A stretch of 32,376 bases of DNA from Lachnospiraceae bacterium. Lineage in GTDB: Bacteria; Bacillota; Clostridia; Lachnospirales; Lachnospiraceae. Shown one piece after another: positions 1 through 7,882 of the stretch. The stretch covers positions 1-32,376 of the forward strand of contig JAFUGT010000044.1 in assembly GCA_017469275.1 (NCBI GenBank), written 5' to 3'. How positions within the stretch are numbered: position 1 is the first letter of the stretch; the number at the start of each line of letters is the position of its first letter. Both the position numbers and the translations under genes were made by a program. The notes under the pieces were generated by a model that was not told the DNA's origin, searched no databases, and was given only the letters and a program-made list of their open reading frames with translations.

Positions 1-1374
1 CTGAATCGTCGTATAATACTTCTGTCCGGCATAATAAGCCATCTGCACCGCATACGATAGAGCCGCCTCAGAATTGTAGGTCTTGTTCTCTGCGGTATCA
101 TGGAACCACTCAAGAAGCTCTGCAACTTTTTCTTCATTGCAGTTCCATGTAGCATTTAATAATTCCTGTGATTTCTTAAATGAAGTAAATGTTCCAATCC
201 ATTCTTCTGATTTGGTTGAGGATTTGAATTCGTCAAGTATCTCCTTATTGGGAATCGATACCTCTCTGGTATCTGAATTGTATTTCAGATATCCAAGATG
301 AATAAGCAATGCAAGCACATCATCCCTGCCGTTAAATGTAGTCATATCATTCTGATAGGTGCCAAGATTTACTTTAACACTTCCACCATCCATCATGAGG
401 ACTACCGCATCCATTAAGCCGTCATAATTCATACGGATATATTCCGCCAATGCCTCATAGCTTTCAGTCTTGTTCCAGTAATTCTGTATCACACCGGTCG
501 ACATGGCGCTTACTACTGAAAGAGGACTATATATAGAGATTGTCTTCCCATCATATTCCCCCATACGATATTTTTCACGCATCTCGATTGGAATACTTGT
601 GTCTACCTCATATCCGTCATACCAGTCTGAAATATCCTCATACTGCATATTATACTCAACACACAAATCTTTTACTTCCTCTTCGGTAAAACCTGTATAT
701 GGTGCAAGCTGCCTTGGCGATATTATCGAATACTCATCAAACATATTAAGAGCAGAATGTTTACCATATTTCTTAATGGGAAGGATTCCTGTCATGTAAG
801 CAAGTGCGACATAACTCTTATCTTTAAGCCAGTCTCTTAAGAAGTCAAGATAAAGAGTCTGACCTTCCTTATCATTCTTTCTCTCACGAAATACCGCATC
901 CCATTCATCAATAATGATTACAAATGGTACTCCCGATTCTCTATAGAATCTGTCCATACTATAAACCAAATCATCTTCATCATATTTAACATCAGGATAT
1001 GCCTCTGACAAATCAACCAAAATTCTTTTTGTCATTTTTTCAAGTGATTTTTCAACATCTATCTTCTCTTTAATAAAATCAGTCATAACAATCTTAATCA
1101 CATCAAATTGATTAAGGTATCTGTCCCATCCCTCACATTCCGCTAGTTTTGAAGAAGCAAACAATTCTCTGCTGTCTCCCTTTCCATAATAAGCACAGAG
1201 CATGTTTGCTGCGATAGATTTGCCGAATCGTCTTGGGCGGGAAACGCTGACATATCTCTGTTCCGTATTTAAAATGGAATTAAGATAAGTAATCATTTCC
1301 GATTTATCAACATATATATCGGAATTAACCGTCTGTTGGAATCTATCACTTCCCGGATTCAAATATGTTCCCAT
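1..1374 (-). CDS. AAA-ATPase-like protein (partial, C-terminus beyond left edge)
   Basis: The minus-strand frame is open from an ATG at 1374 to the window edge, giving 458 residues without a stop. It begins MGTYLNPGSDRF and carries a P-loop variant SRPRRFGKS near residue 44 and a Walker B-like VPFVIIIDEWDAVF near residue 150. This pattern is typical of the AAA-ATPase-like family (PF09820 type), which is common and often multicopy in gut Firmicutes and Bacteroidetes. Members usually end in a PD-(D/E)XK nuclease-like domain; that part would lie outside the window. The start is supported by a GAGAGAGG purine stretch about 8 bases upstream and by a good promoter at 1420-1448. It is preceded by the terminator of the surface-protein gene, so it is probably transcribed alone. 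Its cellular role is not established. Family confidence is high, function is unknown. Confidence 0.85.
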   Translation of the reverse strand, partial: MGTYLNPGSDRFQQTVNSDIYVDKSEMITYLNSILNTEQRYVSVSRPRRFGKSIAANMLCAYYGKGDSRELFASSKLAECEGWDRYLNQFDVIKIVMTDFIKEKIDVEKSLEKMTKRILVDLSEAYPDVKYDEDDLVYSMDRFYRESGVPFVIIIDEWDAVFRERKNDKEGQTLYLDFLRDWLKDKSYVALAYMTGILPIKKYGKHSALNMFDEYSIISPRQLAPYTGFTEEEVKDLCVEYNMQYEDISDWYDGYEVDTSIPIEMREKYRMGEYDGKTISIYSPLSVVSAMSTGVIQNYWNKTESYEALAEYIRMNYDGLMDAVVLMMDGGSVKVNLGTYQNDMTTFNGRDDVLALLIHLGYLKYNSDTREVSIPNKEILDEFKSSTKSEEWIGTFTSFKKSQELLNATWNCNEEKVAELLEWFHDTAENKTYNSEAALSYAVQMAYYAGQKYYTTIQ

Positions 1375-1419
1375 GATTACACCCTCTCTCTAATGCAATT
1401 ATTATCTGAAATCAGTTAT

Positions 1420-1448
1420 ATTATAAAGCTTTTAGCATTGTTTGTCAC
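1420..1448 (-). promoter_or_regulatory. Promoter of the AAA-ATPase-like gene
   Basis: On the minus strand GTGACA (1448-1443, five of six matches to the -35 consensus) is followed after exactly 17 bases by a perfect TATAAT (1425-1420). The predicted transcript starts about 40 bases before the ATG at 1374. Confidence 0.7.
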
Positions 1449-1480
1449 TTGTTTTATTATTATCCGCTTTATGTAAATAA

Positions 1481-1519
1481 GACTCCCCGATACCACTATT
1501 AAAGCAATACCGGGGAATC
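1481..1519 (-). terminator. Intrinsic terminator of the surface-protein gene
   Basis: Fifteen-base arms at 1505-1519 and 1481-1495 pair throughout, counting a few G-U pairs, around a 9-base loop. The GC core is CCCCG/CGGGG. On the minus strand the stem is followed by TTATTTAC, a modest T tract. It lies 20 bases after the stop codon at 1539. Confidence 0.75.
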
Positions 1520-1538
1520 CATATATGATCAATTAATT

Positions 1539-4500
1539 CTATTTAATCTTGACCTTCTTAGAAAGTCCTTTCTTTCTGAACAACTTTGTATATGCCTTCT
1601 TCATCTTCTTAGGCACCTTGATTGTTACCTTGTTGCCAATACCCTTAAATGCATTCTTGGATATATTCTTAGCTGTGAGCTTTGTTGACTTTATCGTTAT
1701 AGTCTTTAACTTCTTACAGCCCTTGAAAATGTTCGAATCAAGTTTTATTACATTTGCAGGTAATGTGGCCTTTGTGAGAGCAGAACAGTTAACAAATGCA
1801 CTGTCTCCTATCTCGGCTACATTCTTGCCTATGGTAACACTCTTTAACTTCTTACATCCGCTAAATGCCTTATCACCTATCTCAGTAACGCTTTCAGGTA
1901 TCTTTACAGACTTAAGATTTGTACAGCCTGAGAATGCGTTATTTCCTATCTCTGTGACACTTCCCGGTATTGTAACACTCTTAAGTTTTGTACAACCTGA
2001 GAATGCGCTGTCTCCTATCTCTTTTACAGACTTTGGTATAACAACACTCTCTACCGTCTTATTGCCCTTAAATGCATTATCTGCAATCTCATTTACCGCA
2101 TAGGTCACTCCATCTACAGTTACGGATTCAGGAATGCTAACAGTCTTATCCGCAGCATCTGATGCAGGCTTATACTCAACCGCCGGCTCCTCTCCCGCCT
2201 TAGATGTTACCACATACTCTGCCTTAGTATCTGTTACAGGAAGTTTTGCTCCTTCTTCTTTTGGAGCAGGTGTTACAGGTGTATCTTTTGTATTATCATT
2301 TGAAGATGTATTACCATCTGTCTTTGTAGTATCTGACGGTTTTGTTGTATCCGTCGGATTTGTTGTATCTGTCGGTTTAGACGGATTATCGCTAGGCTTA
2401 TCCGTTGGGTTATCCGTTGGGTTATCGCTTGGGGTATCGTTCGGATTATCCGTTGGGTTGTCGCTTGGGGTATCGCTCGGATTATCCGTTGGGTTGTCGC
2501 TTGGTTCATCACTCGGATTATCCGTCACTTCAACCTTAGGGATATCCACAACATCCTTGGTCTGCACCTTGAACATCTCTGCATTCTTAAATATAGCCGT
2601 ATATGTTGTTGTACCCATCTTTTCAGTTGTTGCTGCTTCCTTAACAGTTGCTTTTATCTGCGAATCGGCTTTATCAGGTTCATAAATAGCTGTTTCTGTC
2701 ATCTTATGAGTGCTGTCATTTGAACATACACTTGTCGCAGTACAGCTCTTGCCATCTTCGCTCCATGTATAGGTTGTAATACCGTAGATATGTCCTTTAG
2801 CAGGAATCTTTTTTTCCTCTCTGCTCAATTCCTTGTTACATTCAGAACAATATACTACTTCGTCATAAGTTCCCTCTTCCTCACAAGTTTCAGCTACAAC
2901 ATTTTCCTTAACTGCTTCGGAAGAAATATGTCCCTTTGCTGGGATATCAGCTACTTCTTTGGTCTGAGTCTTAAACAACTCATTTTCAAATGTTGCTGTA
3001 TATGTTGTTATTCCTTTTTCTTCACAAGTTGCAGCTTTAGTTTCTTTACCTGTAGACTGAACCGTTTCTGTTACAGTATGACCTTCCGTATCATCTGTAC
3101 ATTCCTTACGGGTACAAATGGTCTTTGCTGTACAGGTCTTACCGTCATCCGACCATGTATATATAGGCTCTCCATATTCGTGTCCTAATGCTTTAAGTAT
3201 CCACGAATCCTTCGCAATCTCAGTTTCACCTTTTGAATCAGAGTAGTATCGTCCACATTCAGGACAGTACCAATAAGCGGTATTGCCTGCATCTACACAG
3301 GTTTGAGCTTTTGCTTCGGTTGCAACCATACCGGTATGTTTACATTCTGCTCTTGTTACTTCTATAGCAACACTTTCTGTTACATAGTTGCCCTTATCAC
3401 TGCCTGTATATACCGCTGTTACGGTATTAATACCAACTACAAGGTCTTTATCTTTATCCGTATCTCTAATAGCCCAATCACCTGAAAGCTTGATATCTCC
3501 TACTTTCTTTACGGAATAATCAACATCCATTGTCTGCTCAGGAGTATTTGGTGTAGTAGTTGCCTTGTTAATCTCAAATGTAGTCGTCTTTTCAGCAGGC
3601 AGGCTGTAATTACTGTTTGATAAACTTTCCGCTGTTGCCGTATAACTTCCTGCTATAATCTGTCCACCTGTAACAGTCACATCACAAGAATCTCCACTTA
3701 TCAAACCACCTGCTGTTACGGAAGGAGTCTTTACTGTTCCATCATAGGTAAATGAACGATTCTCCCAGTCCAAAGAAACTTCCTTTGGTTCTATACTTAC
3801 CTTTACATTTTTCGCCTCCACTGCATTCCAGTTATCTGTTCCTTCAACCTTATAATAAACGGTATAATCTCCTGCATCTGTTCCCTTGGCAATCTCCTCA
3901 GAATATTTCTTACCATCAAGGCTGTAAAGCACCTTACCGAAGTCCGTAGAACCTGCTGTTACAAGTTCCTGTGCCGAACCGGTGTAAGTTAAAGTTTTTG
4001 CTGTGGGTGATGTTACTGTTGGTGTTGCTTTATTAACTTTCAAAGTAACATCCATTGTCACCGATTCATAGTTATTACTGTCTATCGGAGTAAATGTCAC
4101 CTCATATTTTGTTTTTTCACTATCTGCCACCGATGGTTTTAAAGTGCTATCTTTCCATGCAAATGTTCCTTCAACTTCTATTTCTATATTCTTACTATAC
4201 TGTATTACACCATCATTTAACGTAGAGTCATTAAGCGTCTGACCGTAAGTAATGGCGCTAGTAGTTGGAGCTGTTTTAACATAAAGTGTTGCTTTATCAA
4301 TTGTCACTTCTAATGTCTTTTGCGCATACCAGTAGTTTTGTTCATCAACCTTATAATAGACAGTATATTTTCCTGCATCTGTTCCTTTCGGAATATTACT
4401 AGAATAGTTCTTCCCATCAAGACTGTAAAGCAATGTACCATGGTCTGTAGAGCCTGCGGTTACAAGTTCCTGTTCACTACCGTTATATGTCAAAGTGTTT

Positions 4501-6608
4501 GCTTTTGGTGCGGTGACATTGGGCGTAGCTTTTGCAATAGTAAACGTCGCCGTGGTCTGGCCTATATAGTTGCCCTTGCCAGTGATGGTATAGGTATAAT
4601 CACTAGCATCCTGAATCGTGTCGCTCGGAGCAGTTACGGTGTAATCGGTGCCCTCAATGAGCGTTGTCTCGCCGTCCTTCACGGTGATGACAGGTGTTAA
4701 TGCCGAGCCCTTATAGGTCTGCGATGGAATGGTGATGGTGATATTTTCACTGGTCACGGGCTTCGGGGCGATAGTCGACTCTACCGTCGCTGCATCTACT
4801 GCATCCCAGTTATCGCTACCCTCAACCTTATAATATACGGTATAAGTTTCAGCAGCCGTTCCTGTTGGAATGTCAGCGGAATAGTTCTGGCCGTCAAGGC
4901 TGTATAGCACTGTGCCGAAGGTAGAAGAGCCTGCTGTTACAAGTTCTTGTGCCGAACCGGTGTAAGTTAAAGTTTTTGCTGTGGGTGATGTTACTGTTGG
5001 TGTTGCTTTTACTATTTTGAACTCCTTCTCCACACTGCCAAGCGATGCATAGTCGCCATTGAAAATGACGGTCACTTTCGCTGTACCCACATTAATATTG
5101 CTTTCATAAGAATACTCGTAGTCTGTGCCTTTGGTAAGATTCAGCGAGCCTGCCTGAACAAGCGGCTCAGGCTGGATCTCGATGCCTTTGTAGGTCTGGT
5201 CGGTAATGTCGGCAACAACGGGAACGGTCTTCTGAATAGAAACACGCCACTTGTCGTTGCCGACATCGGTCATGGTGATGTCGTAGAAGCCCTCTTCGCC
5301 ATTGTAATCCACTTTAAAGTTCGTGGCTTTTCCATTCTCAAGAAATGTCCCTGTGCCGCCGGAATAGGGGATAGTTACATTGTAGGTATTGTTGTCCAAA
5401 AGAAATTTTCTATAGCTGTATTCATTATCATATTTAACAATCATATACGATTGCCCCTGCTGAAGATTTACCGTTGTCAAGCCATCGTAAATGGATGCCT
5501 CCCTAACAAATCCAGTTGGACCAAAATCTCCCAACACAAACTCCGTCGTGCCGTGAGTGCCCTGCTCAAAAACTGGACTTACCGTCACGTTGCTCTTGGG
5601 CATGAAGAAACTGTTGCCTGTGGACGCAACATCGTTGTTCTCAGCGTCTTTTACAACAAGGCAGCTCAGGCGATAGCCGAAGTTGGGCGTGGCGGTGATG
5701 GTTATCTTTTCGCCATACTTCGCCGTTGTTGCCGCATACGCTATTGAGCCGTGTTCGATGCCGTCGGCAATGGTGATGGAGTAGTCGGTGTCGTCTTTCT
5801 TCTCGATGATGCGGCGGTCGCCGTCCTCGATGATGGTGAAGTATGTACTTGCGGATGACGTTACGTCGGTCGCGGTCTCATTTTCTACGTGCATATATGT
5901 TACGCTCGTGGTGATTTTCGATGCGTCAACCTTGTCGATGCCGTCATAGATTGTGATTGTGCCGATTGTTACCGAACTTCCAGAATATAGGTAGCCATTG
6001 CCGAGGCTTGCGTTTATCGTGCCACCCTTGATTATGATGCCGTCGAGGGATGCTGTCTTGCTGTTTCCGACTGTTCCTATGCCGATGCCTATATCTCCGC
6101 TTGCGGTGATGTTGCCGCTTTCGATGACGATGCTGCCGCCCGTAGCGTTAGCGTCCCATGTTCTGCCAAGACCGATACCTGCAGACGCACTTCCGCCTGT
6201 TGCGGTCAGCGAGCCGTCGCCCTTGATGGTGAGCGTAGTGCCGGAGCCGCCAATCTGAATGCCAGGTATTTTATAATATGCACTAAGCGATGTTGGATTG
6301 ACAACATTTTCTCCGACAAGGGTAATTGTTGCAGAACCCTCGCAGACGATGCCGCCTGTGATGGTTGCACCACTGAGCGTTATCTTTGCGTCGTCGGCAA
6401 TCGTCACCGTGCCAGAGGTCGAACCTGTCAGCACGTTGCCGTCTACTGCATTATAGCCACCAGTGACTTGCGATAGGTCGACGTTGCTACTTGTCGCCCT
6501 AACAATCATCACCTTAGTAATCCCCGGAATCATACCGGACACTAACAACGTCATCATTACAATAGTCAATAAATATTGCTTTTTCATACTTATCAATCTT
6601 TCTCTCAT
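1539..6608 (-). CDS. Large secreted MBG/YDG-repeat and BspA-type leucine-rich-repeat surface protein
   Basis: A 1689-residue exported protein. Residues 1-36 form a signal peptide (MKKQYLLTIVMM...). Residues about 40-230 are short glycine-rich repeats (GGSIVIESGNITASG) resembling a beta-helix. About 275-345 is a bacterial surface repeat (YGEKITITATPNFGYRL). Three MBG-like Ig repeats of about 80 residues begin near 533, 693 and 860, with a YDG-like domain near 942-1010. Cysteine-rich repeats (CPECG) run from about 1089 to 1340. A DNPS/DNPT linker at 1360-1436 leads to BspA-type leucine-rich repeats (IPESVTEIGDKAFSGCKKL) at about 1486-1656. The start at 6608 is chosen because GGAGG lies 6 bases upstream; a second Met at residue 8 lacks such a site. 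No LPXTG signal is present, so the anchoring mode is unclear. The family suggests adhesion or binding at the cell surface; the ligand is unknown. Base composition changes along the gene. Confidence 0.85.
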   Translation of the reverse strand: MRERLISMKKQYLLTIVMMTLLVSGMIPGITKVMIVRATSSNVDLSQVTGGYNAVDGNVLTGSTSGTVTIADDAKITLSGATITGGIVCEGSATITLVGENVVNPTSLSAYYKIPGIQIGGSGTTLTIKGDGSLTATGGSASAGIGLGRTWDANATGGSIVIESGNITASGDIGIGIGTVGNSKTASLDGIIIKGGTINASLGNGYLYSGSSVTIGTITIYDGIDKVDASKITTSVTYMHVENETATDVTSSASTYFTIIEDGDRRIIEKKDDTDYSITIADGIEHGSIAYAATTAKYGEKITITATPNFGYRLSCLVVKDAENNDVASTGNSFFMPKSNVTVSPVFEQGTHGTTEFVLGDFGPTGFVREASIYDGLTTVNLQQGQSYMIVKYDNEYSYRKFLLDNNTYNVTIPYSGGTGTFLENGKATNFKVDYNGEEGFYDITMTDVGNDKWRVSIQKTVPVVADITDQTYKGIEIQPEPLVQAGSLNLTKGTDYEYSYESNINVGTAKVTVIFNGDYASLGSVEKEFKIVKATPTVTSPTAKTLTYTGSAQELVTAGSSTFGTVLYSLDGQNYSADIPTGTAAETYTVYYKVEGSDNWDAVDAATVESTIAPKPVTSENITITIPSQTYKGSALTPVITVKDGETTLIEGTDYTVTAPSDTIQDASDYTYTITGKGNYIGQTTATFTIAKATPNVTAPKANTLTYNGSEQELVTAGSTDHGTLLYSLDGKNYSSNIPKGTDAGKYTVYYKVDEQNYWYAQKTLEVTIDKATLYVKTAPTTSAITYGQTLNDSTLNDGVIQYSKNIEIEVEGTFAWKDSTLKPSVADSEKTKYEVTFTPIDSNNYESVTMDVTLKVNKATPTVTSPTAKTLTYTGSAQELVTAGSTDFGKVLYSLDGKKYSEEIAKGTDAGDYTVYYKVEGTDNWNAVEAKNVKVSIEPKEVSLDWENRSFTYDGTVKTPSVTAGGLISGDSCDVTVTGGQIIAGSYTATAESLSNSNYSLPAEKTTTFEINKATTTPNTPEQTMDVDYSVKKVGDIKLSGDWAIRDTDKDKDLVVGINTVTAVYTGSDKGNYVTESVAIEVTRAECKHTGMVATEAKAQTCVDAGNTAYWYCPECGRYYSDSKGETEIAKDSWILKALGHEYGEPIYTWSDDGKTCTAKTICTRKECTDDTEGHTVTETVQSTGKETKAATCEEKGITTYTATFENELFKTQTKEVADIPAKGHISSEAVKENVVAETCEEEGTYDEVVYCSECNKELSREEKKIPAKGHIYGITTYTWSEDGKSCTATSVCSNDSTHKMTETAIYEPDKADSQIKATVKEAATTEKMGTTTYTAIFKNAEMFKVQTKDVVDIPKVEVTDNPSDEPSDNPTDNPSDTPSDNPTDNPNDTPSDNPTDNPTDKPSDNPSKPTDTTNPTDTTKPSDTTKTDGNTSSNDNTKDTPVTPAPKEEGAKLPVTDTKAEYVVTSKAGEEPAVEYKPASDAADKTVSIPESVTVDGVTYAVNEIADNAFKGNKTVESVVIPKSVKEIGDSAFSGCTKLKSVTIPGSVTEIGNNAFSGCTNLKSVKIPESVTEIGDKAFSGCKKLKSVTIGKNVAEIGDSAFVNCSALTKATLPANVIKLDSNIFKGCKKLKTITIKSTKLTAKNISKNAFKGIGNKVTIKVPKKMKKAYTKLFRKKGLSKKVKIK
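2416..2523 (-). repeat. Three tandem 36-bp units coding a DNPS/DNPT linker
   Basis: Three adjacent 36-base units occupy 2416-2451, 2452-2487 and 2488-2523, each beginning GTTGGGTT on the plus strand. Each unit is itself built from 12-base sub-units, and further partial copies extend towards 2390. They encode the Asp-Asn-Pro-Ser/Thr linker between the cysteine repeats and the leucine-rich repeats of the surface protein. The length is divisible by three, so copy-number change would keep the frame. Confidence 0.85.
3952..4031 (-). repeat. 80-bp direct repeat, copy 1 (MBG-like repeat)
   Basis: This segment matches 4930-5009 at 79 of 80 positions by direct comparison; the one difference is at 3969/4947. 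It encodes the beginning of the third MBG-like repeat of the surface protein. The sequence around it is much less conserved between the two copies. Confidence 0.85.
4930..5009 (-). repeat. 80-bp direct repeat, copy 2 (MBG-like repeat)
   Basis: Second copy of the repeat at 3952-4031, offset by 978 bases, encoding the beginning of the first MBG-like repeat. The middle MBG repeat (about 4447-4530) is clearly more diverged in DNA although similar in protein. Confidence 0.85.
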
Positions 6609-6654
6609 ATTAATCCTCCATTCCCATGATAATTGAACATCCGTTTACACAACA

Positions 6655-6693
6655 AAAAGCACACCTATGTATCATCATACAAGGTATGCTTTT
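6655..6693 (-). terminator. Terminator-like hairpin in the leader of the surface-protein gene
   Basis: Arms 6682-6693 and 6655-6666 pair at 11 of 12 positions, and an inner TGTA/TACA stem extends the hairpin around a 6-base loop. On the minus strand the stem runs into TTTTT at 6658-6654, followed by GTTGTG. It lies 46 bases before the ATG at 6608 and downstream of the promoter at 6846-6874. It could end the upstream rsmA transcript, attenuate the surface gene, or both. Confidence 0.6.
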
Positions 6694-6731
6694 CATAATA
6701 TAAATATATACTTGTTTCTGAATAAAGGGCG

Positions 6732-6778
6732 CAGTTATGCTGTAGGTAGGTAATCGTAACTTACTCTATGCATCACTG
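6732..6778 (-). promoter_or_regulatory. Candidate structured RNA element in the leader
   Basis: On the minus strand, 6778-6770 pairs with 6740-6732 at 8 of 9 positions. Inside it, 6768-6761 pairs with 6753-6747 (seven pairs, one bulged A) around a 7-base loop. I recognise no riboswitch class; the c-di-GMP-I and c-di-GMP-II core motifs are not visible. A competing reading is a second promoter: a perfect TTGACA begins at 6781 with TACGAT 18 bases further on. Confidence 0.35.
6735..6773 (-). CDS. Possible 12-codon leader ORF upstream of the surface protein
   Basis: A short frame encodes MHRVSYDYLPTA followed by TAA. A good ribosome site, AAGGAG at 6788-6783, lies 9 bases before the ATG. It sits inside the predicted leader of the surface-protein gene, and the terminator-like hairpin follows about 40 bases after its stop. 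It overlaps an RNA stem formed by 6732-6740 and 6770-6778, so it may instead be part of a structured element. I do not recognise the peptide. Such a short frame can arise by chance; the ribosome site is the main argument for it. Confidence 0.35.
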   Translation of the reverse strand: MHRVSYDYLPTA

Positions 6779-6845
6779 TCAACTCCTTACTTAAAATAAT
6801 ACAGTTCCCAAGCATTCATCAAACGCTGCAACAAACTTAATTCAC

Positions 6846-6874
6846 ATTATAAGGGAAAACCGTTATTTTGTCTA
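6846..6874 (-). promoter_or_regulatory. Promoter of the surface-protein gene
   Basis: On the minus strand TAGACA (6874-6869) is separated by exactly 17 bases from a perfect TATAAT (6851-6846). Transcription would begin near 6839, leaving a leader of about 230 bases before the ATG at 6608. Confidence 0.75.
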
Positions 6875-6906
6875 TTACACCCAAGTGTAATTTGGGTGGT
6901 TTTTTT
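6874..6906 (+). terminator. Plus-facing terminator-like hairpin with two alternative stems
   Basis: CACCCAA (6878-6884) pairs with TTGGGTG (6892-6898), followed by seven T residues on the plus strand. The same bases can form a different stem, ATTACAC (6874-6880) with GTGTAAT (6885-6891), around CCAA. No plus-strand gene precedes it. On the minus strand, where rsmA ends at 6946, no T tract follows, so its role is uncertain. Confidence 0.4.
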
Positions 6907-6945
6907 CGGAATTTTATAAATATTTTACATATATGAAAGCGCATG

Positions 6946-7818
6946 CTAATCAGGAGATTTGAATTCGGTAAGAATGTCAGTCAATTTTGCAAACTGTTCT
7001 AAGGACAAGGCTTCTCCCCTTATGGTATCCGCAAGCTCCATTTTGCCAAGGGCTTTACTTATCTGTTCCTTTGTGAACGGCAGTCCGCCATTAACTATAC
7101 TGTTTTGCAATGTCTTTCTCCTCTGATTAAATGAAGCCCTGATAATCGAAAACATCATCTTCTCATCTTTTACATTGACCGGCGGTTCATCAAACAGCTC
7201 AAGTCTTATAACCGCAGAGCCCACATTAGGTCTGGGTATAAAACAATTAGGCGGAACATTGGCTGCTATATATGGCTTCGCATAATATTGTACCGCCAAA
7301 GAGAGGGCTCCGTAATCCTTTGTTCCGGGCTTAGCCTGCATTCTCAGGGCAACCTCTTTCTGCACCATTACCGTTATGTTGTCAACCGGAACATGGTTTT
7401 CCAAAAGTCCCATTATTATAGGTGTTGTTATATAATATGGCAGATTTGCCACCACCTTGATGGGATTTCCCCCATTTCTCTCCTGCACGAGCTTTTCTAT
7501 ATCAACTTTGAGAATATCTTCATTAATAATCGTAACATTATCATAATCTGAGAGAGTATCATTAAGCACAGGTATCAGTTCTTTATCAATCTCCACTGCA
7601 ACAACTTCTCTTGCATTCTCGGAAAGATACTGAGTCATCGTTCCAAAGCCCGGTCCGATTTCCAATACCATATCCTCTTTTGTCACTCCCGCTGCCGCAA
7701 TTATCTTATTGAGAACGTGCTCATCTATCAGAAAGTTCTGTCCGAATTTCTTCTGAAACGCAAAATCATATTTTTTGATTGTCGCTATTGTAACCTGCGG
7801 GTTACTCAATTTCTCCAT
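6946..7818 (-). CDS. rsmA: 16S rRNA (adenine(1518)-N(6)/adenine(1519)-N(6))-dimethyltransferase
   Basis: RsmA (KsgA) transfers four methyl groups from S-adenosylmethionine to two adjacent adenines near the 3' end of 16S rRNA during 30S maturation in the cytoplasm. The 290-residue protein matches the family length. Visible motifs are FGQNFLID near residue 24, the SAM-binding VLEIGPGFGTMTQ near residue 52, and the catalytic NLPYYITTPI near residue 125. The ATG at 7818 is preceded by AGGAGA with a 6-base gap. It follows tatD by 64 bases on the same strand, an order related to tatD-rnmV-ksgA in Bacillus, but the RNase M5 gene is absent from between them here. Identification is secure. Confidence 0.97.
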   Translation of the reverse strand: MEKLSNPQVTIATIKKYDFAFQKKFGQNFLIDEHVLNKIIAAAGVTKEDMVLEIGPGFGTMTQYLSENAREVVAVEIDKELIPVLNDTLSDYDNVTIINEDILKVDIEKLVQERNGGNPIKVVANLPYYITTPIIMGLLENHVPVDNITVMVQKEVALRMQAKPGTKDYGALSLAVQYYAKPYIAANVPPNCFIPRPNVGSAVIRLELFDEPPVNVKDEKMMFSIIRASFNQRRKTLQNSIVNGGLPFTKEQISKALGKMELADTIRGEALSLEQFAKLTDILTEFKSPD

Positions 7819-7882
7819 ATTTGTTCTCCTGTTAAAATAGTATTTACCCTAGCAAGCAGTACTTACTGTGATAAGCTCTGTT

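Noticed and set aside
1549-2685. Long plus-strand frames opposite the surface-protein gene
   Set aside because: They mirror the repeats of the minus-strand gene, lack ribosome sites and contain repeated low-complexity strings; the minus-strand protein has clear domains.
6609-6845. c-di-GMP riboswitch in the leader of the surface protein
   Set aside because: A tempting idea because adhesins are often controlled this way and an HD-GYP gene is nearby, but the conserved c-di-GMP-I and -II core words are not found.
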